A DNA stretch of 64,000 nt, taken from the NCBI GenBank assembly GCA_963772225.1, contig CAVYWD010000002.1, positions 1,612,001 to 1,676,000 of the forward strand, given 5' to 3'. Under the pieces are notes generated by a model. It was given only the letters and a program-made list of their open reading frames with translations. It was not told the origin of the DNA and ran no database searches. The DNA is from CAVYWD01 sp963772225. Lineage in GTDB: Bacteria > Myxococcota > Myxococcia > Myxococcales > UBA5297. Below, one piece after another: positions 24,622 through 32,504 of this stretch (the first letter of the stretch is position 1; the number at the start of each line of letters is the position of its first letter). A program made the position numbers and the translations under genes.

Positions 24622-27273
24622 TTAGGCCCGGCGCGAAGCCTTGCGGCGGCGGGCCAATCCGAAAAGCGCTGCGAGCGCCAGACCCGCCGAGCTCCATGAG
24701 GATCCCGCCGCGCCGCACGAGAAGCCTCCGCCCCGGGCCAGGATCGCCTCGGTTGAGCCGCCGTCCGAGTTGCCCCCGGCGTCTGGCCCGCCGTCCGAGT
24801 GGCCCCCGGCGTCCAACCCTGCATCGAGGCCGCCGACGCAGACGCCCGCGTTGCAAGACCGCCCCGAGCCCGGGGCTCCGCAGTCGGCATCGGCGGCGCA
24901 GCCGCAGGTGCCGGAGGCCGCGAGGCACAGCGGCCTGTCGCTCGTGCACAGCGACATCTGGCTCGACGAGCACTCGGTGCATGTTCCGGCGAGGACCCCG
25001 CTCGTCTGGCACGCGGGCATGGCCGCGCTCGGGCACGCGAGGTGCGCACCCGCGCCGTGGTCCGCCGCACACGGCGCGCAGGCCATGCTGTCGAGGTCGC
25101 ACAGGGGCTTGTGCGGGTCGCCGCAGGCGGCGTCCTTCAAGCACGCGACGCAAGTGCCCGTGGTCGGGTTGCAGAGGGGCGCGCTGCCATTGCAGTTGGA
25201 CAGGTCGGTCGGCGTGCATTGCACGCATTGGCCTGTGAGCGGTGCGGCCAGCGCGCAGAAGGACCCGCTCTGCCGGAGGGCGCACTGGCCATCCGTCGAG
25301 CACGGCTCGCACACCGCGTTGCTGTTGCAGACCGGCTTCGGGTTCACGCACGGCGCTCCAGCGCTGCAGCTCGCGCAGGCGTGCGTCACGAGGTCGCAGC
25401 TCAGCGTCGCGCAGTCTGCCCCCGAGAGACACTGCACGCATTGGCCCTTCTTGGCATCGTTCGAGTCGGTGACGCACACGCCGCCGCTCGGCTTGCAGTC
25501 GGCGTTGTCATTGGCCGCCGTGCACGTTCGGCAAAGCCGAGTGGTCGCGTCGCAGAACGGCGTCGCTCCCGAGCAGTCGGCGCTGTTGCGGCAGCCGACG
25601 CAGGTGTCGGTCGCAGTGTCGCAATAGGGCTTGGCCCCGGTGCAGGCCGACGTGTTCGCGTCGGTGCACGGGACGCACGCGCCTTGCTGCGCTCCCGTCG
25701 TCTGGTCGCAGGCCGGCGCCGCGCCCGAGCAATCGCTGGGCGTGCAGGAGCGGCAGGAGCTCGCCGAGCCGCAGAGAGGACGGGGCGGCGAGCAAGCCGC
25801 GTTCGAGCTGCAGTAGTCATCGCCCGGCTCCTCCACGACGCCGACGGCCGTGGGGTCGCTTTCGTCCGCAGGCAAGGCGCCGCGATGAGCGCCTCCGGGC
25901 CAGGTTGAGCTCGCCTGGGAGCCAGCCAATCCCGCTTTGACGTTCGTCGCGCAGGCTTTGGACCTCGCCTGAAAGAGGATGTGTCCTCCTGCGCCGCCGC
26001 CGCCCGGGCCGTCCGATTGGCAGACCGATAGACCTATGGGCCCGAGGCCGCAGTCGCTGTTGCCGTCCCCTCCCTTGCCGCCCGCGGCCGAGACCTCGGC
26101 GCAGCTCGCGCTGCTCTCGAATTGGAGGACGATGCTTCCCCCTGCGCCGCCTCCGCCGGCGCCATCGCTCCCGATAACCAGGGTCGCCGCCGGTTTCGCG
26201 TCGGCGCCCCGCGCAGTCACGTGGCCCGCGCCTTGGAGACTGCCGGCGCGCACGAGAATGGCTCCGCCGCCGCTCGCTCCCCCAGTACCCAGCGAGGAGT
26301 CCTCTTCGCCCGCCCCGCCGCCGCCGCCGAGCGAGAGCCGGCTCGCCAGCGAGTAGCTGAGCGCGGCTCCCCCGAGGCCCCCGACGTCGCGGCTCCCACC
26401 GAAATCGGCATTGCCGGGCCAGGTATAACCGCCCTGTCCACCGCGGCCGCCGTTGCCCCCGCCGCCTCCGCCCGCGTTGTAGCAGTCGCCGCCGCCGCCG
26501 CCGTTCGCGGCGTTGCCTCGACCTCCATGCAACACCGGCGTCGCGGCATCGTAGTCGACGGTGGCCACCCCCTCGCCTTTGGCGGCGTAGCCGAACTGCG
26601 CAATGCCGTCGTATCCGACGCAGCCATAGAACGCCGCTGCCGCGTTCTGGAGCACGCCGCCGCGGAAGCCCGCGCCGTCGGCGGTGACGGCCGCCGTGGC
26701 GGCAAGCGTCACCGCGCCCTGGGCGAGGAAGGCGACGATGCCCCCGCTCGCCCCGTTCCAGGGGAGGGCCCGGACGTTCGCGTCGTCCGCGAGGGTCACG
26801 GTGGTGTACTCGGGGACCTTCACCACCTGTGAAGTCGAAGCGGGAAAGCCGCCCGTCGTGACCAGCGGCTGCGTCAGGCGCAGAACCGTGCCGCCGCTGG
26901 TCTCGATCTGCAGCACGCGGGCGAGCTCCCAGCGCCCCACCTGCGAGGTGCTGAGATCCACCGCGGTGGGATTCCCCGATACGGGCGCGGGGAGCCCGGC
27001 CGCCTGCCAGAGCAGGACCAGGTCACCGGCCTGAAAAGCGCCGCCCGCGGGAGCGGAGGAGCCGATCTTCACGGCCGTGGCGCCCCCGGCAACCGCTTCG
27101 GCGACGGGCGCGTAGACGTTGATGACGCTGTCTTTCGCGCCCACTGAAAGCGCTCCGAGATGGCCGTCACCCGTGCCGAAGACGTCCGCCTCGCCATGCG
27201 CCGCCCGCGGCAGCGACAGCAGCCCGAGTCCTAAGAAGACCGACCCTGCGCGAAGGAATGAATGGGACGTCAA
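24622..27273 (-). CDS. Gly-rich, Cys-repeat surface protein with MYXO-CTERM tail
   Basis: An 883-residue exported protein. I start at TTG 27273, which follows AGGAGG at good spacing and begins a signal peptide ending RAAHG. Residues about 25-220 are beta-rich; then come Gly-rich stretches (runs of six Gly), a long series of Cys-containing repeats (about 430-800, pairs such as CxxC and CxxxxxC in modules of about 35 residues), a Gly/Asp/Ser linker and a C-terminal sorting signal: FSCGAAG, a hydrophobic helix and RRRKASRR. This MYXO-CTERM-type tail is expected to be cleaved and surface-anchored. It follows the OmpA/AgmX gene by 67 bases and probably shares operator pair F. Confidence 0.85.
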   Translation of the reverse strand: MTSHSFLRAGSVFLGLGLLSLPRAAHGEADVFGTGDGHLGALSVGAKDSVINVYAPVAEAVAGGATAVKIGSSAPAGGAFQAGDLVLLWQAAGLPAPVSGNPTAVDLSTSQVGRWELARVLQIETSGGTVLRLTQPLVTTGGFPASTSQVVKVPEYTTVTLADDANVRALPWNGASGGIVAFLAQGAVTLAATAAVTADGAGFRGGVLQNAAAAFYGCVGYDGIAQFGYAAKGEGVATVDYDAATPVLHGGRGNAANGGGGGDCYNAGGGGGGNGGRGGQGGYTWPGNADFGGSRDVGGLGGAALSYSLASRLSLGGGGGAGEEDSSLGTGGASGGGAILVRAGSLQGAGHVTARGADAKPAATLVIGSDGAGGGGAGGSIVLQFESSASCAEVSAAGGKGGDGNSDCGLGPIGLSVCQSDGPGGGGAGGHILFQARSKACATNVKAGLAGSQASSTWPGGAHRGALPADESDPTAVGVVEEPGDDYCSSNAACSPPRPLCGSASSCRSCTPSDCSGAAPACDQTTGAQQGACVPCTDANTSACTGAKPYCDTATDTCVGCRNSADCSGATPFCDATTRLCRTCTAANDNADCKPSGGVCVTDSNDAKKGQCVQCLSGADCATLSCDLVTHACASCSAGAPCVNPKPVCNSNAVCEPCSTDGQCALRQSGSFCALAAPLTGQCVQCTPTDLSNCNGSAPLCNPTTGTCVACLKDAACGDPHKPLCDLDSMACAPCAADHGAGAHLACPSAAMPACQTSGVLAGTCTECSSSQMSLCTSDRPLCLAASGTCGCAADADCGAPGSGRSCNAGVCVGGLDAGLDAGGHSDGGPDAGGNSDGGSTEAILARGGGFSCGAAGSSWSSAGLALAALFGLARRRKASRRA

Positions 27274-27340
27274 TGCCTTACCTCCTGGACTCGACCTCGA
27301 TCCGCCTTTCGGCGAGCTCGTCCGGTTGAAGGCGCGAGAG

Positions 27341-28942
27341 CTACTCTCCGGCGGCGAGCACGAGCGGGACCTCGACGTCGATCGGCTCGCCCTCGAAGGC
27401 CGGGAAGACGATTCGCCGGGCTTTCTCTTTGAGGCAAGCGCCCACCGTCGAGCCGTCGATCTCCGGCGGGTGGATGGTCGCCGCGGCCACGAGGCCGGAG
27501 GGCTTGAGCGTGGCGGTGATGAGAATTTTCCCGCCCGTGAAGTCCGGGTGCCGCCGCAGCTCGGTCTCGATGCAGGTTTGGAGCGCTTTGGAGCTCTTCG
27601 CGATGGTCTGGGCGATGACCGCGGGGTCGAGGGCCGTGCCATGGACCGCCCGCTCCTGCGCGCCGTGGTCCGCGCGGACCTTGGGCCCCGCGAGTCGGAG
27701 GCCCTTGCGGGCCGGAAGGGCTTTCCCCCGCTCGGCCTCGTTCGCTGGACCGCTGAACTCAATCTTCGGGCGCTGAATGCGCGAGTCGTCGATTCGGGGC
27801 TGAGGCGCGACGGGGGAGGAGCGCGTCACCTCGGCGCCCGTGTCCTCCTCGAGCGCGGCCAGGTCTAGGGGCGCGAACTGGATGGACTCTCCCGGGCTAC
27901 CGGGGACTTCGCCAGGTCCGTCCGGAACGGCCTGGTTCGCCTCGCCGTGTTCATGGGGCGGGCTCTCGAGGTTGCCGATCGGGTCACGGGGCTCGCCTCT
28001 GGCCGGCGAGTTGCGGGTCTCACCGGGAGCCGCTTCTGGCTGCCAGCCGACGGAGACGATGAAGCGCGCCTGAGGAGAGCCGAGCCCCTGCGAGAACCCG
28101 ACGCCGGCGCCGGCCCCGAACCTCAGGCCCGCCGGAAGCCGGTCGTGCACGCCGAGGAGGAGCTCGACCGGCGTATCGGCCTTGCTGAACGCCGCCGAGG
28201 GTTTGGAGATCACCGTGCTGCCGAAGAGCTCAGGGCCGATGAGCAGCCTCTTTTCCGCCAGACGGAAGCCGAATGCGCAGCCGAGCTGCGCTTCGCTGCC
28301 GATGGTTCCGCCGCCGAAATCCTGCGACAGCGTGCGGTGCTGGAGCCCGACTTGGGCTGCGTAGGCGAAGAGGCCCACTTCGCCCGCGGCCATGGCGCGC
28401 GCGAGAATGCGAAGCGTGCCGTCTCCGGTGTATTGAGCTCGGCTCCCCGTAGGAATGAAGAGCTGCAGCCCTGCGGCGAGCGCAAAGGCGTCGCTGCCCA
28501 CTCCGACGAGCCGCGCGTCGGCGCTGAATCGAATGTCGCCCAGGGCCGCCGAGCGCGACGGCGCGGCGTAGGTCGTGCTGCCGGCCCCGTCGGTCGTGCC
28601 GTTCTGGTAGACCGCCATCGGCAGGTTCAGCGCCAAGCGCACTTGGTCGTGGAGAACCAGGCTTCCGCCGAGGCGTAGAAAGGCTTGATTCTCGACAACG
28701 GAGGCGCGCAGCGCGCCGTCAGCGTTGTAAGTGGCCAGCGGCCGATGGGCCACCTCGCCCAGGAGCGACAGCGCGGGCCGAGCGGAGCTTCGCAAGTCGA
28801 GAGTGTCGAGAGCGAACCATTCGCTGTCTGCCTCGGCGGGGCTGAAGCGATTGAGGGCAAAGCCCTGCTGAGCCCACGCCGTCGAGGCTTCAGAGATCAC
28901 CGCGGCGGCGACGCCGGCGGCCATCCAAGCGCGATAGACCAC
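27341..28942 (-). CDS. Outer-membrane barrel with AgmX/PglI-like C-terminal domain
   Basis: A 533-residue exported protein. I start at GTG 28942 because GAGGTGAGG lies just upstream; the signal peptide ends STAWA|QQ. Residues about 30-300 form a beta-rich domain like the N-terminal barrel of myxobacterial OmpA-family proteins. A disordered Pro/Glu region follows (300-430), then an AgmX/PglI-like C-terminal domain (about 430-530), recognisable by IAKSSKALQTCIE, GKILITATLKPSG and STVGACLKEKARRIVFP. Such domains are TonB-like and occur in myxobacterial motility and envelope proteins. No OmpA domain is present. Operator pair F lies 82 bases upstream. Confidence 0.78.
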   Translation of the reverse strand: MVYRAWMAAGVAAAVISEASTAWAQQGFALNRFSPAEADSEWFALDTLDLRSSARPALSLLGEVAHRPLATYNADGALRASVVENQAFLRLGGSLVLHDQVRLALNLPMAVYQNGTTDGAGSTTYAAPSRSAALGDIRFSADARLVGVGSDAFALAAGLQLFIPTGSRAQYTGDGTLRILARAMAAGEVGLFAYAAQVGLQHRTLSQDFGGGTIGSEAQLGCAFGFRLAEKRLLIGPELFGSTVISKPSAAFSKADTPVELLLGVHDRLPAGLRFGAGAGVGFSQGLGSPQARFIVSVGWQPEAAPGETRNSPARGEPRDPIGNLESPPHEHGEANQAVPDGPGEVPGSPGESIQFAPLDLAALEEDTGAEVTRSSPVAPQPRIDDSRIQRPKIEFSGPANEAERGKALPARKGLRLAGPKVRADHGAQERAVHGTALDPAVIAQTIAKSSKALQTCIETELRRHPDFTGGKILITATLKPSGLVAAATIHPPEIDGSTVGACLKEKARRIVFPAFEGEPIDVEVPLVLAAGE

Positions 28943-29024
28943 CGAGACCTCACCTCGCAAAAAAGGCGGACACCAGGCCCATACCTTCCACGGAAGCGGG
29001 CGACTGAGCTCCGAAGTGTCTTTT

Positions 29025-29058
29025 TACCAATGGTAACAGATCTCCCTACCGCGTGGAA
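29025..29058. promoter_or_regulatory. Regulon operator pair F, before the OmpA/AgmX gene
   Basis: TTACCAATGGTAA (29024-29036) has a three-base spacer instead of four; TACC-GCGT-GGAA (29047-29058) has one weakened arm. The left arms are 22 bp apart as in the other pairs. The gene start is 82 bases away on the minus strand. Confidence 0.6.
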
Positions 29059-29109
29059 GAGACCGCGAGAGGCGCCGGCAGCTGCTCCCGCTCGGTGATG
29101 CCTCCCTCC

Positions 29110-29832
29110 TCAGGGCATATGGGTTGCCGCGACGTCCTTGGCCGACCTGGCGGTCGAAAGCCCCTTCCCGCGGTCGAGGTACTTTTGAAGCTTGACCCTC
29201 TTCATCATTCGCCGAATGGACTTGAACGGGATCTCCTTGATCGTGGAGTTCGCGATCCCTACCGGCAGACCGGGCCCCAGATCCGGGTCAATTCTGTAGG
29301 TCACGTGCGTCTGGCCCTCGTCGATCTTCTCCAGCAGCCACTCCCCGCTGAAGGAGGGCATCCGGATGTAGCCCTTGCCTGAGTCGTAGGCCACGTCCGC
29401 GGTCAGGGCGGCCTGGACGACCCGTCGGGCTGCTTCATTGACGGCTAACTCACTCTTCAAAACCATGTCGCGATCCGTGAACACGGGGATGTGCTGGCGA
29501 AACCAGAAGATGTACATTTCGCGGTCGCGATCGATTACTTTCAACATCTTCGTCTGCGTGCAGTCCTCCATCCACTCCGGGTAGCTCTCGATATCCCGGA
29601 GCACCGCGCCGACCACTTCGATGTTCGCGGGAAAGACACAGGTGGACTTTGCGGCGACGTAGTCCTTGCCCGCAACCTTGCTCGCGCTCAGCTGGCATCC
29701 ATCGATGGTGTCCTCGAGCTGCCACCGGTATTTGTCCGGCGCCTGCCCGAGGGCCGGCGCCCCGGCGAGGCAGAGCAGCAGTCCGGCCGCCCGTGAGAAG
29801 CGCGCGGCGGCGCTCGCATTGAACCGCGGCAT
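29110..29832 (-). CDS. Exported START/SRPBCC-domain lipid-binding protein
   Basis: A 240-residue periplasmic protein with a signal peptide (about residues 1-28, ending APALGQ) and a START/polyketide-cyclase-like (SRPBCC) domain that forms a hydrophobic pocket for lipids or sterols. Visible family marks are VVGAVLRDIESYPEWMED early in the domain and a long amphipathic C-terminal helix. ATG 29832 follows GGAGGAGG. It lies downstream of the lipoprotein gene 29981-31336 with 148 bases between, so it could share a transcript. In this regulon a role in binding or moving a lipid is a reasonable inference. Confidence 0.8.
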   Translation of the reverse strand: MPRFNASAAARFSRAAGLLLCLAGAPALGQAPDKYRWQLEDTIDGCQLSASKVAGKDYVAAKSTCVFPANIEVVGAVLRDIESYPEWMEDCTQTKMLKVIDRDREMYIFWFRQHIPVFTDRDMVLKSELAVNEAARRVVQAALTADVAYDSGKGYIRMPSFSGEWLLEKIDEGQTHVTYRIDPDLGPGLPVGIANSTIKEIPFKSIRRMMKRVKLQKYLDRGKGLSTARSAKDVAATHMP

Positions 29833-29980
29833 GGCAGACCTCCTCCGAGAGCTTCCACTCGCGGAATGATGTGGGCCGCGGGGCCTCCGCGGCGCACCGT
29901 CGACTTCATCCACTCGGAAAAAACAAGCCATGAGACGAAATGGCGCGAGTCGCCGCCGACCGCGTCGCCTTTGGGCCTAC

Positions 29981-31336
29981 TTAAGGGTAGTGCTGAGCGA
30001 GGTAGTCGCACGAGTACGTGTCCGAATCGCCGTCTGCCAGCCTCGTCGAAGTGAAGGAAACGCTGCCGTCCTTGAACGTCGCGTCGAAAGTCGAGCCGGT
30101 GGGCGAGAGAATCTGATTATCGGAGTCGAATACCACGCCATGCGTCGTGACGCTGGTGTTTCCTTCCTTGGTCGTCTCGCTCGTCGCCTTGACGTCGCTC
30201 ATCGTCGTCGTGATAACCAGGCCGGCGTAGACGTTGAAAGATTGAGTCCCTAAAAGGGGAAGAGTCACGGCCGTTGGAATGGTCACGCCCTTCTTTTGGT
30301 CGCCGTCGCCGCCCGGGAAAGGCGGCGGGACAGTATCCAGGTCCTTTCCGTCCGCGGTCTGACCGCTGTAGATGACATATTTGGGGAGGGTGATGGAGCT
30401 ATTAACCGGGACCTGAAGGTCTTCATCGGTATGCGCCGACGTCTGAAAGGTATTGATGACCTTCTGGCCGTACGTCGTCGTGATGTCTTTTCCACTCACC
30501 TGCAATTTGCAGATGTTGAACTTGATGTCTCCCGCAGGCGATGTGTAGCTCCGGACCCAGGAGTTGATGGTGACGTCGTAGGTGGCCCCCAACGAGGTCT
30601 TGAGCGTCCCCGGCGCCGAGGTATAGCTGAACCAGGTCCCGGTCGTGTCGGCCAACGGGTTGCAGTCGCTGTCGTCCGCGGAAGTGCAACCGGAGGGGCA
30701 GCAGCCGTCGCCGCCCTTGCAAACGGTGACCTTCTCCGCCGCGCAGACCGCGGTGCAGGTCGCGGCGTTCTTCAGGGCGTTGGTGCTGCACGAATCGCCT
30801 GAGCTTGGGCAGGTCGCCGGGCAGGCCCCGGTGCCCGACGGGATCGCCGTGTCGCAGGTCTCGCCCTTGTCGGTGTCCACTTTTCCGTTGCCGCAGCTCG
30901 CGCAGTCGCTGTCGTTCTGGGCGGTGCAGCCGGCGGCGCAGCAGCCGTCGCCGTCCTTGCAGGCGGTAACGGCTTCGGCGGCGCAAGCTGCCGTGCAGGT
31001 CCCGGCGTTCTTCAGCACGTTGGGGTTGCAGGCGTTGCCCGAGCTCGGGCAGCTCGTCGGACAGGCCCCGGCGCCCGACGAGATCGCCGTGTCGCAGGTC
31101 TCGCCCAGGGAAGTGTCCACCGTCCCGTTGCCGCAGGCCACCGCGGCGTCGGACCGCGGGTTGCCCGCGTCCGCGCCTCCTCCCGGGGTGCTGCTCCCGC
31201 ATCCGAGCGTGGGACCCAGACATGCCAGCGCCAAGAACAGTCCCTTCGGCGCGAATCTTGTGCAGGCGGGAAAAGACAGCCCTCTTTGGTTCCGGCTCGG
31301 CCCGGTTTGGCTGAATACGAGCAGTCGCTTCATCAC
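29981..31336 (-). CDS. Lipoprotein with two Cys-rich repeat modules
   Basis: A 451-residue lipoprotein with signal peptide and lipobox GPTLGC. Two tandem Cys-rich modules follow (about residues 65-145 and 145-225), each with CGNGxVDTxxGETCDTAI and GDGCCxxGC, the arrangement of the myxobacterial Cys-rich repeat. The modules are also alike at DNA level (period about 246 bases). The C-terminal half (about 235-451) is a beta-rich domain I do not recognise. GTG 31336 and ATG 31333 both follow AAGGAG; I give the longer form. The nearest operator pair, G, is 461 bases upstream, much farther than for other regulon genes. Confidence 0.8.
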   Translation of the reverse strand: MMKRLLVFSQTGPSRNQRGLSFPACTRFAPKGLFLALACLGPTLGCGSSTPGGGADAGNPRSDAAVACGNGTVDTSLGETCDTAISSGAGACPTSCPSSGNACNPNVLKNAGTCTAACAAEAVTACKDGDGCCAAGCTAQNDSDCASCGNGKVDTDKGETCDTAIPSGTGACPATCPSSGDSCSTNALKNAATCTAVCAAEKVTVCKGGDGCCPSGCTSADDSDCNPLADTTGTWFSYTSAPGTLKTSLGATYDVTINSWVRSYTSPAGDIKFNICKLQVSGKDITTTYGQKVINTFQTSAHTDEDLQVPVNSSITLPKYVIYSGQTADGKDLDTVPPPFPGGDGDQKKGVTIPTAVTLPLLGTQSFNVYAGLVITTTMSDVKATSETTKEGNTSVTTHGVVFDSDNQILSPTGSTFDATFKDGSVSFTSTRLADGDSDTYSCDYLAQHYP

Positions 31337-31797
31337 AGCATTCTCCTTGCGCGCTTTGCGGCAACCCAGGTGCGCGCAGCGAGGCGGTTGGGGAGGCTTT
31401 GCGGCCTTGCTTCAAATGGCAACGGTGAATCGTTCAAAGCCCCATGCCCGAGCGGCAGGATGGGAAGCGTGAGGAGGCCGGCAGCGTCGCTCCGCAGAGT
31501 GAACTGCAGGACACACGCGGCGCTTAGGAGGTCGGTCGTGCCGACCGCGACGAGGCGCTCGGCTGTTCGGGCGCGGCCTCGAGCTGGGCGGGCAATCGCT
31601 GACCGCCCGCGAGGCGCTCCGACACAGGTAAAGCCGCGCACGTCGAGCATGCAGTGGCGCTCCCAAGGTACGCCTTCGCGAGCCGGGCTGCGGCGCGCGT
31701 GGCACCAACACAAAAACTTTGCAGGCGCAAAACGGCATGTGGCGTGCTGTCGCGGTCTCCGAGAAGCGCGGAAATGAAGGCGCGGCACCTGTCCGTG

Positions 31798-31831
31798 TAC
31801 CGTCTGGTATGATTCCGTCTACCACTCGGTA
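31798..31831. promoter_or_regulatory. Regulon operator pair G, no intact gene close by
   Basis: TACC-GTCT-GGTA (31798-31809) and TACC-ACTC-GGTA (31820-31831), both with perfect arms, 22 bp apart: the best-conserved pair of the set. A strong -10-like TATGAT (31808-31813) on the plus strand starts inside the first site. Rightward there is no intact gene before operator H; leftward the first start is 461 bases away. Confidence 0.72.
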
Positions 31832-31961
31832 GCATCGCTGGCAATCGAAAAGGGCGGCCGGAGAAGCCTTCTTCCCGCCGCCGGCCTGCGGAGGACCCCA
31901 CACCGGGCCTCCGCACGCGGAACTCCGGCGGGCGAATGACCCGGAAAGCCCCTCTTCCTCT

Positions 31962-32180
31962 TCATTCCATCAGGCCGCGGGCGCGCTGGACCCGTGGCAT
32001 GGCCTTGTGCAGAGGAGCATCGAGGAACGGCACCTCTTGGTCGGAGGCGTGCAGCGCGTGGGTGTTGGGAAGATGCCGCGAGACTCTCGGGGTGACGATG
32101 AAGCGACGTTCTTTGGCAATGGCGGAGGCTTGGCGGGGTTGCTCGCATCGGCCCTCGCATGAGGTCACCTCGTGCGTCAC
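31962..32180 (-). pseudogene. Possible C-terminal remnant of an unknown gene
   Basis: A 72-codon open frame whose last 45 codons have GC-rich third positions like real genes here and a protein-like translation (VTPRVSRHLPNTHALH, PFLDAPLHKAMPRVQ). No start with a ribosome site and no recognised domain. It may be the tail of a gene that was once controlled by operator G or H. Low confidence. Confidence 0.25.
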
Positions 32181-32273
32181 TCACGTCACCGCGACGCTCA
32201 AGATCGACGACACGAGCCGCTTTGCCATGGAGAGACGCAGCGCAGCAAGGGCGATTTCGATTGCTCGGGTCTC

Positions 32274-32307
32274 TACTAGTGGGTAGAGTTTTCGCTACCG
32301 AACGGTA
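32274..32307. promoter_or_regulatory. Regulon operator pair H, before Ig-like/OmpW operon
   Basis: TACT-AGTG-GGTA (32274-32285, outer arms CTCTAC/GTAGAG) and TACC-GAAC-GGTA (32296-32307), 22 bp apart. A TAGAGT hexamer begins inside the first site on the plus strand. The Ig-like protein starts 197 bases downstream. Confidence 0.7.
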
Positions 32308-32504
32308 GGCTCCTCCACTTGAGCGGCGCCCGCGCTCAGGGCACGACAGCCTCTCGAGAGATGCGAAGCGCGCGGCCCCTGCCGTCGAGCTCGACTCGCG
32401 CTGACGTGCGCGGCTCGCCGGCGCCCTCTTTAGAAATCGAGGGCGCGCTTGGAGGAGGTCGCGGCCGGCGACGGGATGGGCACCTGCGGCGGAGAGGAGA
32501 GGTC

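Larger units (their letters stand above)
31337..32504. other. Intergenic region of about 1.2 kb with two operator pairs
   Basis: Lies between divergent genes. It holds operator pairs G (31798-31831) and H (32274-32307). No intact gene is supported. A protein-like minus-strand patch lies at 31962-32180. The rest gives low-complexity translations on both strands. The extra operator pair suggests a lost gene or a non-coding transcript. Confidence 0.5.

Noticed and set aside
24596..24622. Bidirectional terminator between convergent genes
   Set aside because: The 25-base gap shows only weak GAGC/GCTC complementarity and no T-run, so I did not list one.
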